Assembly: GCA_023399675.1 (NCBI GenBank)
Contig: JAEWOM010000236.1
Span: 1 to 7,523 of the forward strand
DNA length: 7,523 bases
Source of the DNA: Bacteroidota bacterium
GTDB lineage: Bacteria; Bacteroidota; Bacteroidia; Flavobacteriales; Weeksellaceae
Direction: 5' to 3'
The notes beneath the pieces are model-generated. The model made no database searches. It saw only the letters and a list, made by a program, of their open reading frames with translations, and was not told the DNA's origin. Below are positions 1-5,847 of this stretch, piece by piece. Made by a program: the position numbers and the translations under genes. Within the stretch, counting starts at the first letter, position 1. Each line of letters opens with the position of its first letter.

Positions 1-503
1 AATGGCTGCTGGACAAACTAGAGACACAGATCGGGATGATGGAAGAACTGGAACTGGATTTTCTTGCTGCCAAACGCACAAATCAGCAAATTCTGTATCC
101 TTACCGGGTTTCGGAGAACGGACTTGCAGAAATCACCTTTCCCAAACTGCTGATCAGAAATGAAGTGCATCCTTCCACCGTGATTATCTCACGAAAAGTA
201 ACAGAAAAGACAGGAATGTTCGATGAAAAGCAGCGATATGCCGAAGATGTAAATTACTGGATGCGTATTTCAGAACATCACCGAATGTATATTCTCGATA
301 AACCGCTGGTGTTTGCGGGAGGCGGTAAACGGACATTTGGTGTTTCCGGGCTCTCTGCAAATCTGAAACTTATGGATCAGGGATTCCGAAAGAATCTGCA
401 CGATATGTACAAAGCCGGACGTTTATCTTATCCCAAACTCCAGTTTTACCGTTTCTTTTACCGGTTGAAATATTTTGTGCTCACGCTTCGTTCCAAAATG
501 TAG
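1..503 (+). CDS. Family 2 glycosyltransferase, C-terminal part (5' end outside window)
   Basis: The frame is open from the left edge (first whole codon at base 3) to TAG at 501-503, giving 166 visible residues; the true start lies upstream, so the internal Met codons at 36 and 39 are not starts. The visible part looks like the second half of a GT-A fold family 2 glycosyltransferase, which moves a sugar from a nucleotide sugar to a lipid-linked glycan at the cytoplasmic face of the inner membrane. Visible signs are the NEVHPSTV segment (about residues 53-60), the GMFDE turn (71-75) and the AEDVNYWMRIS block (80-90), whose Glu-Asp is the usual catalytic-base position. A basic, aromatic tail (about 145-166) may sit on the membrane. 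The N-terminal nucleotide-binding half and DxD motif are not in view, so donor and acceptor cannot be named. The next glycosyltransferase gene starts 3 bases later, so they are probably co-transcribed. Confidence 0.87.
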   Translation, partial: WLLDKLETQIGMMEELELDFLAAKRTNQQILYPYRVSENGLAEITFPKLLIRNEVHPSTVIISRKVTEKTGMFDEKQRYAEDVNYWMRISEHHRMYILDKPLVFAGGGKRTFGVSGLSANLKLMDQGFRKNLHDMYKAGRLSYPKLQFYRFFYRLKYFVLTLRSKM

Positions 504-506
504 AAA

Positions 507-1349
507 ATGGATCTGTCATTCATCATCGTTAATTACAATGTAACGGAACTGCTTCGGAACTGTCTGCTTTCTATACAGAAATTCGCAGGGGAAATTTCGC
601 ATGAGGTCATCGTCATCGATAACAACTCGACCGATCAGTCTTGGCGCCGGTTGATAAATGAATTTCAGGAAGTACAGTTTATTGCCTCCGAACATAATGA
701 CGGATTTGCGAAAGCCAATAACCGCGCAGTTGCGGCAGCAAATGGAGAATGGGTTTATATCCTGAATCCCGATACAGAACTGGAGGGCTTTTATCTGGCC
801 GAACTGCTGAATTTTGCGCAGAACGCAAGCCGCTTCGGTAGTCTTGGACTGCGTATGCATGATGCGGACGGAAATTTTCTGCCGGAAAGTAAACGATCCG
901 TTCCGAATGTGTTTAATTCATTTTCCAAACTGTTCATCGGAGGAAGAAAAACCAGTAAAAAATCCTATTACCGCGATGATATCGGCGAACAGGAAGTTGC
1001 AGAAGTGGAAATTCTGACCGGTGCAAACCTGCTGATGAAAAAATCGGTTTATCTTGAAGCAGGCGGTTTTGATGAGTCCTATTTTATGTACGGAGAAGAT
1101 ATTGACCTGTGTTATACGCTTCTTCAGCACGGATACCGCAATTTCTATTACGGAAAATATGCGCTCCTGCACCATAAGGGTGAAAGCACCGTGAAAGACG
1201 AAAAGTATCTGCAGAATTTTTACGGAGCGATGGATATTTTTATCGCTAAATATTACCGGAACAAACCTTTCCAAAAAATCATCCTGCGTTCAGGACTTTG
1301 GCTGAAGCATCGGTTGGAAAAGCGGAAACTGCAGCACACTGAGACATAA
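507..1349 (+). CDS. Family 2 glycosyltransferase, WbbL/rhamnosyltransferase-like
   Basis: A complete 280-residue protein, the usual length for single-domain GT2 enzymes of the WbbL-like group. Motifs in order: IIVNYN (residues 6-11) at the first strand, VIDNNSTD (36-43) binding the nucleotide, NDGFAKANN (64-72), NPDTE (87-91) as the DxD-type metal site, TGANLLMKK (171-179) followed by GGFDE (186-190), and YGEDIDL (195-201) with the probable catalytic base. HHKGEST near residue 221 also fits the group. No signal peptide or transmembrane segment is seen; the Lys/Arg-rich C-terminus suggests peripheral attachment to the inner membrane. It probably adds a deoxysugar such as rhamnose to a growing surface glycan, but the sugar is inferred from family resemblance only. 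The ATG at 507 gives the family's normal N-terminus right before the first strand. It lies 3 bases after the preceding glycosyltransferase, in the same frame, and converges on secG with a 66-base gap. Confidence 0.93.
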   Translation: MDLSFIIVNYNVTELLRNCLLSIQKFAGEISHEVIVIDNNSTDQSWRRLINEFQEVQFIASEHNDGFAKANNRAVAAANGEWVYILNPDTELEGFYLAELLNFAQNASRFGSLGLRMHDADGNFLPESKRSVPNVFNSFSKLFIGGRKTSKKSYYRDDIGEQEVAEVEILTGANLLMKKSVYLEAGGFDESYFMYGEDIDLCYTLLQHGYRNFYYGKYALLHHKGESTVKDEKYLQNFYGAMDIFIAKYYRNKPFQKIILRSGLWLKHRLEKRKLQHTET

Positions 1350-1355
1350 TTCCAC

Positions 1356-1387
1356 AAAAAAACAGCCACACAGAATTCTGCGGGCTG
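1356..1387 (-). terminator. Rho-independent terminator of secG
   Basis: Read on the minus strand, CAGCC (1387-1383) pairs with GGCTG (1367-1363) and is followed by seven T (1362-1356). The interior pairs further through CAGAA/TTCTG (palindrome at 1371-1380), with one bulged base and a G-U pair. It lies 28 bases after the secG stop codon. The plus-strand copy has no T run, so it serves the opposing glycosyltransferase genes less well. Confidence 0.8.
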
Positions 1388-1415
1388 AATATGTTAATCA
1401 GAGAAACTGACTTAA

Positions 1416-1802
1416 TTAAGGATTTGCCGGAGCCGGAGTCGTAGCCGGTGCAGCCGGTGCTGTTGGAGCAGGAGCCGGAGTTGATGTCGGCGCCGGAGCT
1501 GTGTTCTCCGGTGTTCCTGCAGGAGCCTGCTGAGTTGCCGGAGGCATCGTCGGAGCAGTAGCAACAGGTTTTGCCGTCATAATAACGCTCATTACACACA
1601 GTACGACGATCACACCGCCTAAAGTCCAGGTTGCTTTTTCCATGAAATCATTGGTACGCTGCACACCAAACTGCGCAGAAGATGAACCGCCAAAAGTAGA
1701 GGAAAGACCTCCGCCTTTAGGATTTTGCGCCATGATAATAATAATCAGCAGTACACTGGCAATCATGATCAGGATCATGAATAATGTAAAAATCGTACTC
1801 AT
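1416..1802 (-). CDS. secG: Preprotein translocase subunit SecG
   Basis: A 128-residue protein with SecG layout: first transmembrane helix at about residues 3-25, a cytoplasmic loop with QNPKGGG (26-32), STFGGSSS (35-42), AQFGVQRTNDFMEKATW (43-59), and a second helix at about 60-77. The Gly/Ser-rich stretch, FG and NDFM correspond to the conserved SecG loop. SecG is the small accessory subunit of the SecYEG channel in the inner membrane and helps SecA-driven export. After the second helix comes a tail of about 50 residues (78-128), of which about 40 are Pro, Ala or Thr; with SecG's known topology it would lie in the periplasm. Such tails are common in Bacteroidota SecG, although E. coli SecG also has only a short extension. 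A well-matched promoter lies just upstream and a terminator follows, so the gene is probably transcribed alone. The ATG at 1802 starts directly at the first helix and is the only sensible start. Confidence 0.95.
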   Translation of the reverse strand: MSTIFTLFMILIMIASVLLIIIIMAQNPKGGGLSSTFGGSSSAQFGVQRTNDFMEKATWTLGGVIVVLCVMSVIMTAKPVATAPTMPPATQQAPAGTPENTAPAPTSTPAPAPTAPAAPATTPAPANP

Positions 1803-1827
1803 TTAGTATCTGTCATTTTAGAAGTGG

Positions 1828-1857
1828 CAAATTTATACTTTTTTAGCCATTATACAA
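1828..1857 (-). promoter_or_regulatory. Bacteroidota-type promoter for secG
   Basis: On the minus strand, TTG (1857-1855, within TTTTG) is followed by 19 bases and then TAAATTTG (1835-1828), a full match to the TAnnTTTG -7 element with the expected spacing to the -33 TTG. It would start transcription near 1823, leaving a leader of about 20 bases before the secG ATG. It begins a few bases beyond the T run of the preceding M16 terminator. Confidence 0.7.
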
Positions 1858-1860
1858 AAC

Positions 1861-1888
1861 AAAAAAGGCAGCATTTCGCCGCCTTTTC
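1861..1888 (-). terminator. Rho-independent terminator of the M16 peptidase operon
   Basis: On the minus strand AAAAGGCGGC (from 1888) pairs with GCTGCCTTTT across a GAAAT loop, with one G-U pair, and the hairpin ends in a run of six T (1866-1861). It sits 22 bases after the stop codon of the 677-residue gene. The position and strand fit termination of the two-gene M16 operon before the secG promoter. Confidence 0.85.
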
Positions 1889-1910
1889 ATATTTAGGATG
1901 ATTTCCTTAT

Positions 1911-3944
1911 TTACTTAAAATCAGCATCTTTTGCCTGGTTTACTTCGTAAGCGGTTACGGTAAAGTCCATATCCATACCTCCTGCCTGCTGCGAAAATTT
2001 ATAAGGAAGTTTCACACCGGCCACTTCTTTATAGTCAGAATAGGTTGTCGGAACCGACTGTCCTTCCTCTGTTTTGATCTCGCCGGTTTTCAGTCCGGTC
2101 TTTACGCTGTAATAATACGTATTTCCGTCGTGCTTAATGGCGTAAGAATCTTCTCCGTTGAATTTTTCAATTCCGGAAACGATATAGTTTGGATTCTTGC
2201 TGAAGTTGATCTCCGGAAAAATCTCCTGATCTTTTGCCATTTCTGTTGCAATAGTTGCCGGCATGTCCTGTCTTTGACCCTGCATTTCCAGATAACCTTT
2301 CTTACCGTCGAAAACGATTTTCTGCATCGTATTGCCCATCATCTTCACATCCAGATTGCGTTTTGCACCTCTCGCTTCAATCAGTTTCATCGTAAGGTCC
2401 ATACCTTGAACTTTCGTGGTTGCGTTTGTGGTAAGGGAATTGATTTTCTGAACATTTGCCAGTCCGCCGATTGCCGTAATATATTTATCAGCAACTGTTG
2501 CTGCTGTTACACTTGCATCCACTTTTTTCGGAGCGGTTTTCGCCACAGGATTTCCATACTGGTCGTAATATTTCACCGGATAACCCAGTTTTTCTACTTT
2601 GTCTGCAAAATCGGACGCTTTTCCTGCGATGAAAATTCTCGTCTGATTCGGATAAACCGTAGATTTCATCGCTGCTGAAACATCAGCAGGAGTTACGCGG
2701 TCGATTGATTTCAGATAGTTGGTGTAGAAATCTGCAGGAAGGTCCTGCGTACGCTGGTTAACAGCAAATCTTGCAATGGTTTCCGGTCTTTCCAGAGAAC
2801 GGATGAAATCACCTTTCAGTTTGGCTTTTGCACTTGCCAGTTCTTCAGGGGTTACTTTTTCAGCGGTTTTGATTTCATTCATAAATTCCTGTACCGCTCT
2901 GTCCGTTACTTCATTTCTTACGCTTGCCTGCGCTCTGAACGCCGGAGAGTACTTGCTGGTGGAAATGCTGGATCCGGCACCATAGGTAAATCCATGTTTC
3001 TCTCTAAGATTCATGAACAGTCTGGATTCTGCACCACCTCCAAGGATATAGTTTCCAAGTTGCGTTGCAAAATATTTAGGGTCATTCATTTTTACGGTAT
3101 GCAGATTTCCGGGCATTACCACAGACTGCACCGCATTAGGAACATCAACAATGTTTACTTCTGTTGCAGCTACATTACCAGCCGGTTCCAGAGCAGCGAA
3201 TTTTGTCCCGGATTTTTTCCATGAAGCAAGGTGCTGTTCTGCCAGTTTTTTTACTTCGGCAAACTTTACATCTCCTGAAACCACAAGATATGCATTGTCC
3301 GGTGCGTAATATTTGGCATAGTTGTTCTTAACGTCGGCTACCGTAATTCTTTTGATAGATTCTTCTGTTTCAAACTCACCGCGTGATGTATTTTTGCCGT
3401 AAGCCAAAGCGCTGGCTACACGACCTGCAATTGCTGAAGCATTCTTTTCATCGGCTTTGATCCCTTCAACAGATCTTTCTTTTGATTTTTCGATTTCAGC
3501 AGCATCAAATCTCGGGTTCACAACTGCGTCTGCCATCATCGAGAATGTTTCAGGGAAATATTTCGACAGCGAGTTCAGAAATGCACCTCCGGAACTGAAT
3601 CTCAGGTTTGCACCCAGATAATCTATTCTGTTATTGAAAGCATCTTTCGTCATTTTGGTTGTTCCCTGCCCAAGCTGATCGGCCATGATATCGGATACAC
3701 CCGCAATATTGCCTTCATAGTAAGGCGGTCTGTCCATGGTAAGGGTAGCATTAACCCGTGGAAGCTTGTTGTTTTCCACCACCATTACGGTCAGCCCGTT
3801 TTTCAGGGTAAAAGTTTTAGGCTGTGTAATATTGATTGTAGGCGTCGGTCCCGCAACCGGCATTTTGTTGATATCTACTTTTTGTGCAGTCAGCATCCCG
3901 GAAATAAAAACTGCTGCTGCGATATATTTAATATTTTTTTTCAT
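1911..3944 (-). CDS. M16 family peptidase-like subunit without zinc motif, with C-terminal LolA-like domain
   Basis: A 677-residue exported protein. Residues 1-20 form a signal peptide (basic MKKNIK, hydrophobic core, LTA then Gln at 21). Residues about 40-460 are two M16 repeats: FTLKNGLTVMVVEN (45-58) opens the first, and AKYYAPDNAYLVVSGDV (210-226) marks the start of the second. Where an active M16 enzyme has HxxEH before the LLFxGT block, this protein has D85, A88 and D89 (DIMADQLGQGT), so it cannot bind catalytic zinc. It keeps the Arg/Tyr pair of the second repeat: R314 and Y321 in NLREKHGFTYG after GGGAESRLF. It therefore looks like the non-catalytic partner of the HxxEH protein encoded just upstream, as in the alpha/beta pair of mitochondrial processing peptidase. 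Residues about 478-677 are an added beta-rich domain (ADKYITAIGG, YKEVAGVKLPYKF) resembling Bacteroidota LolA-like lipoprotein-binding folds; that assignment is by pattern only. The likely place is periplasm or outer membrane. The start is fixed by the signal peptide. Confidence 0.92.
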   Translation of the reverse strand: MKKNIKYIAAAVFISGMLTAQKVDINKMPVAGPTPTINITQPKTFTLKNGLTVMVVENNKLPRVNATLTMDRPPYYEGNIAGVSDIMADQLGQGTTKMTKDAFNNRIDYLGANLRFSSGGAFLNSLSKYFPETFSMMADAVVNPRFDAAEIEKSKERSVEGIKADEKNASAIAGRVASALAYGKNTSRGEFETEESIKRITVADVKNNYAKYYAPDNAYLVVSGDVKFAEVKKLAEQHLASWKKSGTKFAALEPAGNVAATEVNIVDVPNAVQSVVMPGNLHTVKMNDPKYFATQLGNYILGGGAESRLFMNLREKHGFTYGAGSSISTSKYSPAFRAQASVRNEVTDRAVQEFMNEIKTAEKVTPEELASAKAKLKGDFIRSLERPETIARFAVNQRTQDLPADFYTNYLKSIDRVTPADVSAAMKSTVYPNQTRIFIAGKASDFADKVEKLGYPVKYYDQYGNPVAKTAPKKVDASVTAATVADKYITAIGGLANVQKINSLTTNATTKVQGMDLTMKLIEARGAKRNLDVKMMGNTMQKIVFDGKKGYLEMQGQRQDMPATIATEMAKDQEIFPEINFSKNPNYIVSGIEKFNGEDSYAIKHDGNTYYYSVKTGLKTGEIKTEEGQSVPTTYSDYKEVAGVKLPYKFSQQAGGMDMDFTVTAYEVNQAKDADFK

Positions 3945-3960
3945 TGATTATTTTTTTTCA
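3932..3960 (-). repeat. 12-base direct repeat flanking the junction of the two M16 genes
   Basis: TGAAAAAAAATA (minus strand) occurs at 3960-3949 and again at 3943-3932, six... bases 3948-3944 lie between. The first copy covers the last codons and stop of the 437-residue gene (Glu-Lys-Lys-stop); the second covers most of the start of the 677-residue gene (ATG-AAA-AAA-AAT). Each contains a run of eight A. It is probably a chance result of Lys-rich ends, but the A runs are natural slippage sites. Confidence 0.6.
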
Positions 3961-5261
3961 GGTAAATAATTGATGATTACTCGCTGGTTGCTGTTCAGGT
4001 ATTTTTTTGCAGCATTCTGCAGATCCTGTCTCGTAATCGATCTGTAGATATCCAGTTCCTTGTTGATCAGGTTGGTATCTTTCATCAGCATATAATTGTT
4101 CGCTAACGAATGTGCAATTCCTTCTACAGTTGAGTTGGAATTCACAAAGCTGTTTTCGAACTGGTTCTGAAGTTTCTGGTAATCTTCCTGAGAAATCAGC
4201 GTTGTCTGCAGTTTCTTAATTTCTGCGTCGATGTCATTCTGCAATGTCGCTTTGGTTGTTGCGCCCATCGGAATAGCGAAGAACGCGAAGATTCCAGCAT
4301 CTTCCAGCCCCTGATTGAACGCCGAAACCTGAAGTGCCTTTTTCTCTTCATCAACGAGTTTTCTGTACAGTACGGAAGATTTTCCGTTGCTCAGATAGCT
4401 TGAAACCATATCCAGGATATAAGCGTCGCGATGCGTGTTGGCCGGTGTTCTGTACGCAAATACATATGCCGGAAGCTGGATGTTTTTATCGTAAGCCGTT
4501 ACTTCTTTGGCAACAGTGATCGGAGTATCCTGTGCGAATTTTTTCGGGGTTAATGTTCCCTTCGGAATTCCGCCGTAATATTCGTTGATCCACTTTTTGG
4601 TCTGTGCCGGCTGTATGTCACCTGCAACTACCAGAACCGCATTGTTCGGTACGTAGAATTTTTTGTAAAAATCCTGGAATTCGCTGAGTTTTGCGGCATT
4701 CAGATCTTCCATAGAACCGATGGTCGACCAGTTGTAAGGATGCTTGGTGAACAGATTTTTCTGCACTTCTGTGAACAGATTTCCATAAGGCTGATTGTCC
4801 ATTCGAAGTCTTTTCTCCTCCTTTACCACTTCACGCTGCGTATCCACACCAATCTGGTTGATTAGGGCATTACGCATTCTTTCCGCCTCCATCCAGAGAC
4901 CGAGCTGTTCGTTGTTGCTCGGGAAAGTTTCATAGTAGTAAGTGCGGTCGTTCGTCGTGTTCGCATTGTTTGCTCCTCCATTGGAAGAAACAATTTTCAT
5001 CCATTCGCCGCGTTTGATGTTGTTGGTTCCTTCAAATAACAGGTGTTCGAAGAAATGGGCCATGCCGGTTCTGCCAACGGCTTCATCTTTTGCACCGACA
5101 TGATACATCACACCCGTTGTTACCACCGGCGCGCTGTTGTCCTGATGCAGAATAACATGTAAACCATTTGGAAGTTTGTACTCCTCGAACTTAATTTGTT
5201 GCGCATGCATCAGCACTCCTAAGAAAGCTGTTGCGGCAACCGAAAGCAGTCGTTTTTTCAT
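3948..5261 (-). CDS. M16 family zinc metallopeptidase, catalytic (HxxEH) subunit
   Basis: A 437-residue exported protein: signal peptide at 1-20 (MKKRLL, hydrophobic core, MHA then Gln-Gln), then two M16 repeats. The inverted zinc motif is H69-F-F-E72-H73 in GMAHFFEHLLFEGT, and E149 in REVVKEEKR, about 76 residues on, is the third zinc ligand; E72 is the catalytic base. The second repeat begins near FYVPNNAVLVVAGDI (202-216). In the place of the usual Arg/Tyr pair it has V303 and L310 (LYRKLVDEEKKALQV), so it lacks that substrate-binding element, which the neighbouring 677-residue subunit provides. Length fits the M16B group (about 420-440 residues). It probably works as a heterodimer in the periplasm or at the outer membrane, cleaving peptides or unfolded proteins; the substrate is unknown. 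It is the first gene of a two-gene operon, with 3 bases and the same frame before the next gene. The ATG at 5261 is fixed by the signal peptide. Confidence 0.95.
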   Translation of the reverse strand: MKKRLLSVAATAFLGVLMHAQQIKFEEYKLPNGLHVILHQDNSAPVVTTGVMYHVGAKDEAVGRTGMAHFFEHLLFEGTNNIKRGEWMKIVSSNGGANNANTTNDRTYYYETFPSNNEQLGLWMEAERMRNALINQIGVDTQREVVKEEKRLRMDNQPYGNLFTEVQKNLFTKHPYNWSTIGSMEDLNAAKLSEFQDFYKKFYVPNNAVLVVAGDIQPAQTKKWINEYYGGIPKGTLTPKKFAQDTPITVAKEVTAYDKNIQLPAYVFAYRTPANTHRDAYILDMVSSYLSNGKSSVLYRKLVDEEKKALQVSAFNQGLEDAGIFAFFAIPMGATTKATLQNDIDAEIKKLQTTLISQEDYQKLQNQFENSFVNSNSTVEGIAHSLANNYMLMKDTNLINKELDIYRSITRQDLQNAAKKYLNSNQRVIINYLPEKK

Positions 5262-5313
5262 TCTTTATCGATTAATTTATTTGTTTCTGAATAATATGTT
5301 CACAAATCGGTGT

Positions 5314-5345
5314 CAATGTTACACATTTCATCGTATAAAATACAA
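5314..5345 (-). promoter_or_regulatory. Probable promoter for the M16 peptidase operon
   Basis: On the minus strand TTG (5345-5343) is followed by 21 bases and TAACATTG (5321-5314), seven of eight positions of the Bacteroidota -7 element TAnnTTTG. The leader would be about 45 bases. The -33 TTG forms the very end of the T run of the preceding terminator. The single mismatch keeps this tentative. Confidence 0.42.
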
Positions 5346-5376
5346 AAAAGACCTGCAAATTGCAAGTCTTTTTTTT
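5344..5376 (-). terminator. Rho-independent terminator of the 84-residue protein gene
   Basis: AAAAAAGACTTGCA pairs with TGCAGGTCTTTTTT on the minus strand around a 3-base loop, with one G-U pair and a T run at the end; it starts 15 bases after the stop codon at 5391. On the plus strand the same stem has a C-A mismatch but is followed by eight T, so weaker two-way action is possible. Confidence 0.85.
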
Positions 5377-5390
5377 GAAATAAGTATTTT

Positions 5391-5645
5391 TTAAACCCGT
5401 ACTACATCAAGGTGGAAGCCGGATGAAAAGTTGAGCTGGAAATTAGACCCGAGCCGGTACTTCAGTTTTTTTGAAATTTCTGACAGATAATTGATTGTGT
5501 CAAACGTGCTTTCGTCTCCGGAATTCAGGTTTTCACAATTGGTCCGGATGCCGTCTTCATCAAACCGCAGGAACTGAACATTCCGGTGGTAATGCAATTC
5601 CTCCAGGAATTTAAGGTCTTCGAGAGATAATATATTTTCAGACAT
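5391..5645 (-). CDS. Hypothetical protein, 84 residues, unrecognised
   Basis: I do not recognise this protein. It has no signal peptide, no transmembrane segment, one cysteine (residue 37) and an acidic N-terminal half. By eye its secondary structure would be helix (about 6-19), strand (22-28), an Asp/Glu/Asn-rich middle (29-48), helix (47-63), then two strands (67-73 and 76-84), which suggests a small folded cytosolic alpha/beta protein. Support for a real gene: a full-match -7 element (TATTTTTG) 41 bases upstream, a strong terminator 15 bases after the stop, and its own transcription unit between the M16 operon and the divergently transcribed flippase gene. The ATG at 5645 is preceded by AT-rich DNA without a Shine-Dalgarno sequence, which is normal in this group. 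A longer frame overlaps it on the same strand (5525-5749) but lacks these signals. No function is proposed. Confidence 0.72.
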   Translation of the reverse strand: MSENILSLEDLKFLEELHYHRNVQFLRFDEDGIRTNCENLNSGDESTFDTINYLSEISKKLKYRLGSNFQLNFSSGFHLDVVRV

Positions 5646-5685
5646 TTGTTTAAAATTGAATGGTTAAACGTTGGTTTTGTTCTAT

Positions 5686-5720
5686 CAAAAATAGTGCATA
5701 ATTGCTGCTGAATTTTCCAA
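5686..5720 (-). promoter_or_regulatory. Probable promoter for the 84-residue protein gene
   Basis: On the minus strand TATTTTTG (5693-5686) matches TAnnTTTG fully. The nearest upstream TTG (5720-5718, in ATTTGG) is 24 bases away, slightly more than the usual 17-23, so the -33 part is weak. Transcription would start near 5680, giving a leader of about 35 bases. Confidence 0.5.
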
Positions 5721-5822
5721 ATTACCCTTAAAAGCTTTATATAATTCACATCAATAAGATATTATTTTAGATTGATCTATGTCCGCTAATATCGGTATTA
5801 TTAACATTTATTAACAATTTTC

Positions 5823-5830
5823 TATCTTTG
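5823..5830 (+). promoter_or_regulatory. -7 promoter element for the flippase gene
   Basis: TATCTTTG is a full match to the Bacteroidota -7 consensus TAnnTTTG, 17 bases before the flippase ATG, which would give a very short leader of about 12 bases. No TTG lies at the -33 distance; instead the region holds ATTAACA twice (5800-5806 and 5810-5816), ten bases apart, so on the same face of the helix. The rest of the 202-base stretch between the divergent genes is AT-rich with no other feature seen. Confidence 0.5.
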
Positions 5831-5847
5831 CTGTTTTTGCAGGAGCG

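Noticed and set aside
1..1349. Two adjacent same-frame glycosyltransferases as one gene broken by a stop
   Set aside because: The second protein has its own complete N-terminal GT2 motifs and the first ends with a normal GT2 C-terminus, so they are two separate genes.
1371..1380. CAGAATTCTG palindrome as an operator site
   Set aside because: It is the inner stem of the secG terminator hairpin, which explains it.
1279..1599. 106-codon minus-strand frame overlapping secG and its terminator
   Set aside because: Its Ser/Gly/Cys-rich content comes from reading the SecG Pro/Ala tail in another frame, and it runs across the secG terminator.
2130..2678. 182-codon plus-strand frame inside the 677-residue M16 gene
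   Set aside because: It lies wholly opposite a well-supported gene, is rich in Cys, His and Phe as expected for antisense translation, and matches no family.
5525..5749. 74-codon minus-strand frame overlapping the 84-residue gene
   Set aside because: Its start lies upstream of the predicted promoter element and it ends inside the 84-residue gene without a terminator; composition is not protein-like.
5841..5847. AGGAG as a Shine-Dalgarno sequence for the flippase gene
   Set aside because: It ends only 2 bases before the ATG, too close for normal pairing, and Bacteroidota seldom rely on such sites.
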